NCBI RefSeq assembly: GCF_017591425.1
Contig: NW_024466512.1
Location: 17,983,001-18,047,000, forward strand
DNA length: 64,000 bases
Source of the DNA: Ochotona curzoniae
Taxonomy: Eukaryota; Chordata; Mammalia; Lagomorpha; Ochotonidae
Direction of reading: 5' to 3'
A model generated the notes under the pieces. That model ran no database searches. It saw nothing but the letters and a program-made list of their open reading frames with translations, and was not told where the DNA came from. The position numbers and the translations under genes are program-made. Below are positions 57,603-64,000 of the stretch, in pieces (position 1 is the stretch's first letter; every line of letters begins with the position of its first letter).

Positions 57603-57932
57603 GGGTTTAGCGTGGTAGGTTAGTGGCTGAAGTACTTAACTTGCATCTGCTGGAATCCCATATGAGTGCTGGTTTGTATTCTAAGGGCCCGGCTTCCCAT
57701 CCAGCTCCCTGCTTGTGGCCTGGGAAAGCAGTGGACCATGGCGAAAAGCCTTGTAACCCTGTACCCTCATGGGAGATTTGGAGGAAGTCCAGTTTCCTGG
57801 CTTCAGCTCAGTTCAGCTCCCACCATTGCAGCCACTTGGGGTGTGAATCAACACACAGAAGATCTCCCTCTCTGTCTCCTCCTCACTGTGTATTTGACCT
57901 TTCAATATAATGCATCTTTTTAAAAAAGATAA
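57603..57932 (+). mobile_element. CSINE
   Basis: GGAATCCCATATGAGTGCTG, CATCCAGCTCCCTGCTTGTG, GGCCTGGGAAAGCAGTGGAC and a tail ending TTTTTAAAAAAGATAAAG. Intermediate age. Confidence 0.93.
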
Positions 57933-58439
57933 AGAAAAAATTTGGTAGAGCATACCTAGAAGATATGAAAACATTACTAAGTTTTTTAGAGTTGAGTATA
58001 TTTGCTTTCTTAAAACCTAGAATCAAGAGCTCAAGGGATTCATAGCTAACAAGCCACTTATATTAGATGCTGCTATCTTGTTTACTGTCTGTAAAAGAAT
58101 ATTATCATATTTGACATTTTCAGATTAGAAAGATAATGTACATAATGTTCCTACTGGAGTCCTTGATAAACTGCTTTTGATCATAAGTAGAAACATTCAG
58201 AAAGCTCAAGTAGTGCTGCCACGTTTATATTTGTGTCAATTAACGTAAAGATTCATACAATGTCAGCCTCAAGGACATGAGTATGTAAACATTATTTTTT
58301 TTCAGATAAAATCAAACAGAAAAGGTTTTAAAGCAATGATTATGGATAAAGGAATGCAATAAAGAAAAAACCAATATGCCAGAAAATCTATCACCTCTAA
58401 ATCTACTCTTCTCAGTAACAATGGCTATTATGTTTGATT
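57933..58439. other. Unassigned AT-rich spacer
   Basis: Nothing recognisable. Confidence 0.5.
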
Positions 58440-58572
58440 TTTTTTAAAAGTTTTACTTACTTTTATTGGAAAGGCAGATTTATAAACAAAAGGAGAGTGT
58501 GAGAGAGAAATCTTCCATCCAGTGGTTCACTCCCCAAATGGCTGCAAAGGCCAGAGCTGAGCCAACATGAAA
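58440..58572 (-). mobile_element. 5'-truncated CSINE
   Basis: The tail complement, ATTGGAAAGGCAGATTTATA and GGTTCACTCCCCAAATGGCT run to GCCAACATGAAAC, then similarity stops. Only the 3' 40% of the SINE is present. Confidence 0.85.
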
Positions 58573-58979
58573 CTATATGTATATATTTACTTACTAAAAT
58601 TATGATTGCTTTTATCTAATCATAATATTTTAAGCAATGTTTGATATTTTCTAATTATATCTGTCAATATCATTTTTCTTCTCATAAAAATTTGTCATTC
58701 ACAATATACAGTATTTTTCCAGTTTCAAGGCCTGAGATTCCTTACCCAGAAGATTATTTTAAATTGTCTTTATTATAATATAGTAAATTTCTTAATTTTG
58801 AAATATTTAACATATATATCAACATAATTATGTAAGAAAGATGAGGAAATGGCTATGTATGGTGAACCACACAGCTTAAAAAGCAAAACAATGTTGAAAA
58901 CATCTTTTGTTTCTTGATAATATCTTTACACCTTCGCCTACAAGGATAAATACCATTTGGAGTATGATTTTATCATTCT
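58573..58979. other. Unassigned, AT-rich
   Basis: Probably decayed L1 in part, but without a phrase I can place. Confidence 0.35.
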
Positions 58980-59420
58980 GTTACTTCAAGAAATAATTAT
59001 AAAACAGGCAAATAGATTCAAATTGAATACTTCATAGATTTATGTATTTTTGCATTTCATATAAGTAGCATTAGACTATATTCCATTGTGACGTAATTTG
59101 ATCAAACTATGTGGGGGTTCAGTCTAGTTGAAGCAGGTATCCATAATTTGTTCATTCCAAAAGCTGATATCACAATGTATATCAGTTTATTACCTGTTCT
59201 CCTACCAGTGGACATTTGGTTAGTTTTCAGATTTTTGCTATTATAAGCAAGACTGCTGTAAACATTTGCTACTTGTTAAGTCTTTTGGTACACTGAGGCA
59301 AGAATTCCTCTAGAGTATAAGTAACAGTTGATAGGATATGTGCATTTCAACTTTCAAAAATAGTGTGGATTTATTTTCCTAAGTTTTATAGTGATTTACA
59401 TTTCTCTGTGGTACAATTCT
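58980..59420 (-). mobile_element. Old L1M ORF2 3' end, antisense
   Basis: CAGTGGACATTTGGTTAGTT, TTTTTGCTATTATAAGCAAG, TAAGTCTTTTGGTACACTGA and GGATATGTGCATTTCAACTT follow the complement of the L1M ORF2 3' region colinearly. Confidence 0.82.
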
Positions 59421-59504
59421 TGTTGTCTCATATCTTTTTAAATACTTGGTGTTATTAATTATTTGTCTGTCTCTCTCTACCTATCTGACAACTTATTTAT
59501 CCAT

Positions 59505-59757
59505 CCTTCCTTCCATCTACCCATCCATCCATGCATCCATCCACCCAACCATCCACCCATTCATTCATCCCCCAACCCACCCATCCATCTATCCTTCCAT
59601 CTACTCACCCACACATCTACCCACATATCCACTTATCCATCCATCCATCCATCCATCCATCCATCCATCCATCCATCCATCCATCCATCCAGCCATCCAT
59701 CCATCCAGCCATCCATCCATCCAGCCATCCATCCATCCATCCATCCATCCATCCATA
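59505..59757. repeat. (CCAT)n tetranucleotide array
   Basis: About 250 bp of CCAT/CCAC/CCTT units. The left half (59505-59635) is degenerate. The right half is nearly pure CCAT with CCAG variants at 59691, 59707 and 59723, exactly 16 bp apart. All three plus frames read as low-complexity His/Pro/Ser/Ile peptides of 92-126 codons, which are not genes. Confidence 0.97.
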
Positions 59758-60180
59758 TGCCTGTTATTTACATATATTATCTATTTATAAAGTATACTTA
59801 TGGGTATAAGTTTGAACTAGAAGCAGGTGTAAATTTGAACTAGAGCTACGTGTATTTTTATTTGAAATTCAAGGCAATAGAACACAGTTAACCCATTAAT
59901 CTTCATTGAGGTAACTGATCAGATGTGTCCTGATCTTTGTTTTATAACTCTTTAATAGAAATAGAAATGTGAGGTCAGAATATGTATTTTCATTTATGGT
60001 GCTTTTTGTACTCAATAAAATTATTGTACATTATTCTCAAGTATGATTTTGCTTCCTATAAAACTGTATAGTAAACTTGTCATTCCTTTTGGTTTTATGT
60101 CCTGCCTGGAATTCTTACTAGGATCCTTTGCTCCAAAGTCTGTAATCTCCCCATTGGTGTTTGTGCTTCAGCACAAGATC
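59758..60180. other. Unassigned spacer
   Basis: No recognised element. GTTTGAACTAGAAGCAGGTG and AATTTGAACTAGAGCTACGT near 59810-59850 form a short imperfect direct repeat. Confidence 0.45.
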
Positions 60181-60196
60181 ACTGATAGATTTTTTT

Positions 60197-60526
60197 TTTT
60201 TTAAGATTTATTCTTATTTTATTGGAAAGTCAGACATACAGAGAGGAGGAGTGACAGAGAGGAAGATCTTCCTTCCGATGATTCACTCCCCAAGTGAGCG
60301 CAAAGGCCGATGCTATGCCGATCCGAAGCCAGGATCCAGGAACTTATTCCGGATATGCCACACGGGTGCAGGGTCCCAAAGCTTTGGGCTGTCCTCGACT
60401 GCTTTTCAGGCCACAAGCAGGGAGCTGGAAGGGAAATGGAACTTCCGGGATTAGAACCGTTGTCCATATGGGATCCCGGTGCTTTGAAGGCAAGGACTTT
60501 AGCCGCTAGGCCATGCCGCCGGGCCC
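60197..60526 (-). mobile_element. CSINE with target-site duplication
   Basis: A full minus copy, fairly young: GATCTTCCTTCCGATGATTC, CCCAAAGCTTTGGGCTGTCC, CCGGGATTAGAACCGTTG and CATGCCGCCGGGCCC. ACTGATAGATTTTTTT (60181-60196) and ACTGACAGATTTTTTT (60527-60542) form a 16-bp duplication with one difference. Confidence 0.95.
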
Positions 60527-62649
60527 ACTGACAGATTTTTTTAGACCCGCTCTTCTCCTTTTTCTGATCGTCCCTATTTCTACTGATCTTCTTCCTTCTA
60601 TTATTTCAAAAACAACTTGGCTTTGCAGGATTCCAATTCGAATAGTCGCTCCTGGAGGGGAGTTTGGGAGGTTCCCTCCCCATAAAGCTACCATTCATAT
60701 CTGTGTATCTTTCCTATAACTTTGCTGAAAGTATTTTAAGACAATTTTTTGTTGGGATTTCATGGAAAGGAAATATGGTGGAAATTCAGGAACTGTCATA
60801 GTGTTACAATAAAGTCACTTGACGCTCTCATTCTAACTACAGAGTAAGATCCAGCAGCCTCACCTGAAATGTCTCACCACTCCTCTTGGTAAGGTTTCAT
60901 TTTTTAACAATAACTCAAAAAACTGAAGTTAGAAGAGTTTTACCCACATATGGTGTGCGTGAGGGAAAGACTAGTCACCAGGGTAAAGCATTTTTTAAAA
61001 AAAAAAAAACTTTATCAGAGTCTTGCAACCTCACCAGATTTTAGAAGTAGTTGGTGGAATGAAAGGTTTTTAACTTTGTTCAGCCAAGTTTAGATATGAT
61101 CTGTATCTGTATCTTAACTCTTTTATTGAGCAACAAAACGGACTACCTGTACTTGATTGTTTCTTGACAAAGAATAGCCTTACATTTTAATAATGGGTTT
61201 TAATAAAACTATCACCCAACATGGGGCTTCTCAGTCTTTATTAGAAGTGAAAAGGGAGTACAGACATCTCATGGTCTCTTTGAAATCCATTTACTGTTCC
61301 TTTCTTTATGTATTTTTGCTTTTATTTAAAAAGTTCCTTATGTGAAAAATAATGAATGACATCAAACTTCATAGATTAAAAGTTTCTAGAGAATTTGATG
61401 ATTATACTGAAGGCCAGAAACCTTTAAGTGGAAAGGAACCCTCTCTTGTAATTGTTCTCTTCCGTTACACTAGAATGAGTATGTAACTCAATTTCAATCC
61501 AAAGACAAAAGTCCCTGAGCAATTGTACAGATTTTAAAGCTTTGTTCTACTTCCATTTCCACAGTCCTTGAATTTGCTTTATTGAATATAGCTACTCATG
61601 CTGTGCAGGGCTCAGGAACATTGTTCAGATCAAACTTAATCATCAAAGATCCTCAGATGACATGGGTTTTATTTTGTAAAGTTAAGAGCACACACCACCC
61701 ACTTCGGCCTCCACCTTCATCATGCCCACATCCTTTTGCAGAAGAGACAACCTCTGTTAAAGAGCTTTCCTTTCTGTAAATTAGTTTAATTTTTGAACTG
61801 CCAGATATTGTGATAGCCTACACCTGATGACCTGTTCTTAGTGCCAAAAAAGCTAATGGAAAGTGCTTTGTTGTCTTGATCTCTTGAACTCCGAGAGAGG
61901 TTAGGGAAAAAGTGATGGTGGTAAGACCAGCTTCTTCTCTGGCTACTCATACCCACCAACAGTTAGCGACTTCTTTAGGAGGTAAAGCAGGAATGGCTTT
62001 GGGAGATGGGATGGAATGAGGAGGAATTTGGGATTCTGATGGTTACTGTCTCTTGGAAGTACGACAGAGATGAGTCAGTTGCTAACTGAAATGTAAAATG
62101 CAGTTCGTGAGGATAAATGACAACCAAAGAATCTTATCCAACCTTGGATTTCCTTTACCCACTTTTCCTTAAGTGAGAGATTAGTTCTGAGTATGTCTGA
62201 TCTCCTTTTTTTTTTGTTTAAGTAATCTTTTCTTTGTGCTTTGGATCACTGTGCTGCAGGCTGAAGTTCCCCCAGCACCTTGACTGTGTTCCTCTGGGGA
62301 TATTGCCAGAAAACAACAAATCTAAGATGAGTTGTAAGAACCAGATACTTCAATCCCCAAATCTCTTAACAGCCTCCAAACTCTCCTTAATATAATAACT
62401 TTTTAATCAAGTAATTTTAAGATCATTTCGATAAGAATCATCAGTGATAAGCATTGGAGCCTGTCTGATTTGTTTATGTTGTGTGATTTTTGAGGGGCTC
62501 TGTAGGGAATCTGAGTCACACTTTCTTTTCTGGGATGACATTTCTCAAAGTGCTGTCCCTGACGTCTCTACTCTATCATCAAGTGTAAGTACACAAATCT
62601 CAGGTTGTTAGAATACAGTCTTGTCTTATTGAGTCAGATTATCCAGGGT

Positions 62650-63060
62650 GAGTTGAAGAAATACGCATTTTATCCCACACCCTTTCATGATCATTGTGCT
62701 AATTGACATTTGCAAAGCAATAATTGGGAGCAAAATATAATTCATACCTCAATGCCTTTTATTCTGAATATTATATGATGTTGACTATTCAACTGATTCT
62801 AGGATTTTCCCTTGTTCTCAATTCTGCCATTTCTTTGTAATTGTTTAATTAAACTATTTTTATCCCCAGGCTGCCTCTATATCATGAGTGCCTCAGTAAT
62901 GAACTGAAAGCTCACTTGATATATAAACAAACCGAAAGCCTCATTCAGGGAGATATTTATAACAGATAGCTGAATCTCAGCCAGTCACAGCAGCTGAGGT
63001 TTAGCTAACCATAAAGTGCCGAGTGGGCAACCCACCTAATGGAAGGCTTTGTGCCTTACT
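62650..63060. promoter_or_regulatory. Candidate conserved regulatory element
   Basis: A CATTGT SOX-like core (62692-62697) lies 10 bp before an octamer-like ATTTGCAA (62708-62715), with GCTAATTGA between them and AATAATTGG just after. A TAATTAAA (62846-62853) follows, then an acceptor-like TTTTTATCCCCAG (about 62857-62869). The mix of SOX, POU and homeodomain words in non-repetitive DNA is the strongest enhancer-like signature that I see. Confidence 0.35.
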
Positions 63061-63499
63061 TTTATGTCAATGCTCTCTACCCATCTTGCCAGGAGCCATT
63101 CACTGGACAACATTTACTTCTGAGCATTGCCCAATTTGTGCATTGTCCTTTCTTTCAAAAGAAAAAACTGGGGAATTGAACCTGTTGTTGCAAATACTGG
63201 CACTCTGCTACTTGCCAGTTCTATAAGTGAACAAACAAGAGTTAACCTTGGTGAATCACAGTTGTAGTATCTGAGAATGGGGTTAGGGTACTATATTTCA
63301 ATTTACACTGCTGGCTGCCTGAAATTTTCTATGTTGCACATAGCTGAATGCTATCCTTGCTATAATTATGAAAACATACAGGACAAAACAAATATTCAGT
63401 GCAACTTACTTTGCCTCATTTTTTTCTCTTAAAATACAAGCAAGTAAGAAAAAACAAAAATTTTAGTACTGTGCAAATTAAAAAAGAAAAGGCTGCACT

Positions 63500-63750
63500 C
63501 CACATTGAAGAGCTAATTCTTTAAAATATCTTTCAGAGCCACTGCAGAACCCCTGTCCAAGAACACAATGATTTCTTTAGTTGCAACAGGTTTAATAGAG
63601 AGTGAAGTGCAGCTTTATAAGGGGAAAATCCTGTGCAAGTGTACACGATTACCGGAGCCTTATATGAATGGCTCAAGGACAGAGACATGTAAGCACTGTT
63701 ACAATTATGAGCAGGCCCAGATGCTGTGATTTTTTTAAAAAAAAGCAAGA
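63500..63750. promoter_or_regulatory. Candidate conserved regulatory element
   Basis: A non-repetitive block with AGAACACAATGATTTCTTTA, GTTGCAACAGGTTTAATAG, TACACGATTACCGGAGCC and CTGTTACAATTATGAGCAG. A 71-codon minus frame covers it without a known motif. Only composition supports the call. Confidence 0.22.
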
Positions 63751-64000
63751 AATATTACAAATTGGAAATAGGAAACTCACAAAATATTTATAGATTTATT
63801 CACTGACAAAAAATACTAATAGCAGTCATGTGACTCCTTCTTGACGAGGGACCGGAAACCATGGGAACAGACTGGAGACTGATGCTTGGGCTCTTTTCTG
63901 TCTCTGTGTAGATAGTAGCCTCATTGTTCTTCACAGTGTATATTTCACTTTGAATTTGGCTTCAGCAGAGGATCAATGGACCTTTTTCAGTTAAAGAATG

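Larger units (their letters stand above)
60543..64000. other. 3.4-kb transposon-free stretch
   Basis: No repeat is recognised to the end of the window apart from short A/T runs (61000-61011, 62206-62216). Frames are short and unrecognised. Two enhancer-like segments are listed separately. Confidence 0.5.

Noticed and set aside
59446..59843. Overlapping frames of 92-126 codons rich in His, Pro, Ser and Ile
   Set aside because: They are three-frame readings of a (CCAT)n array and not a protein.
4563..60542. Many spaced similar blocks, considered as a CRISPR-like or regulatory array
   Set aside because: They are dispersed CSINEs in both orientations, with irregular spacing and, in the younger ones, individual target-site duplications.
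62857..62880. Acceptor-like TTTTTATCCCCAG/G as the start of an exon
   Set aside because: I found no convincing donor or open frame after it, and the segment is better explained as regulatory.

Overview
This is nuclear, non-coding mammalian DNA, most likely from a pika (Ochotona). The lineage call rests on about 27 full or partial copies of the lagomorph tRNA-derived C-SINE (CSINE). The best-preserved copies carry a 5' sequence beginning GGGTCCGGCGCGGTGGCGCA and the segment CCCGCTTCCCTTCCAGC, which I recall as the pika rather than the rabbit subfamily form. The 3' ends of the younger L1 copies, with a C/CCCC-rich tract on the + strand, also look lagomorph. I found no protein-coding gene. No reading frame exceeds 163 codons, and those I could identify are fragments of L1 ORF2 or frames through SINEs and satellites. 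Base composition is AT-rich, as in a gene desert or a very long intron.

Layout. From 1 to 14.9 kb is a repeat-dense stretch of antisense CSINEs and antisense L1 pieces. It includes an LTR-like insertion inside an L1 (about 1771-2148), and a layered complex at 9.8-14.9 kb in which an old L1 is broken by a younger L1 3' end with a clear target-site duplication, by an MLT1-type LTR, and by a SINE inside that LTR. From 14.9 to 17.6 kb there is probable L1 5'-region sequence and an ORF2 remnant. From 17.6 to 42.3 kb SINEs, two MIRs, several L1s of both orientations, two MaLR-type LTRs and AT-rich microsatellites alternate with unassigned sequence. A plus-strand SINE sits inside a minus-strand SINE at 35.93-36.58 kb. 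From 42.3 to 48.3 kb I recognise no transposon at all, and only sparse SINEs interrupt 48.3-57.6 kb. From 57.6 to 60.5 kb come SINEs, an L1 remnant, a (CCAT)n array and a young SINE with target-site duplications. From 60.5 kb to the end is repeat-free again.

No genes work together here. If the window has a function it is probably regulatory. Several repeat-poor segments (about 20.7-20.9, 45.0-45.45, 49.15-49.5, 49.9-50.25, 62.65-63.06 and 63.5-63.75 kb) combine TAAT, octamer-like and SOX/TCF-like words in the style of conserved vertebrate enhancers. That is a judgement by eye with no alignment behind it. One 76-bp minus-strand segment at 7990-8065 has good splice signals on both sides and could be an exon. 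I did not find a convincing new biological system. The items most worth checking are the transposon-free block, the enhancer-like segments, the candidate exon and a 28-bp perfect inverted duplication 1.5 kb apart (51455-51482 and 52976-53003).
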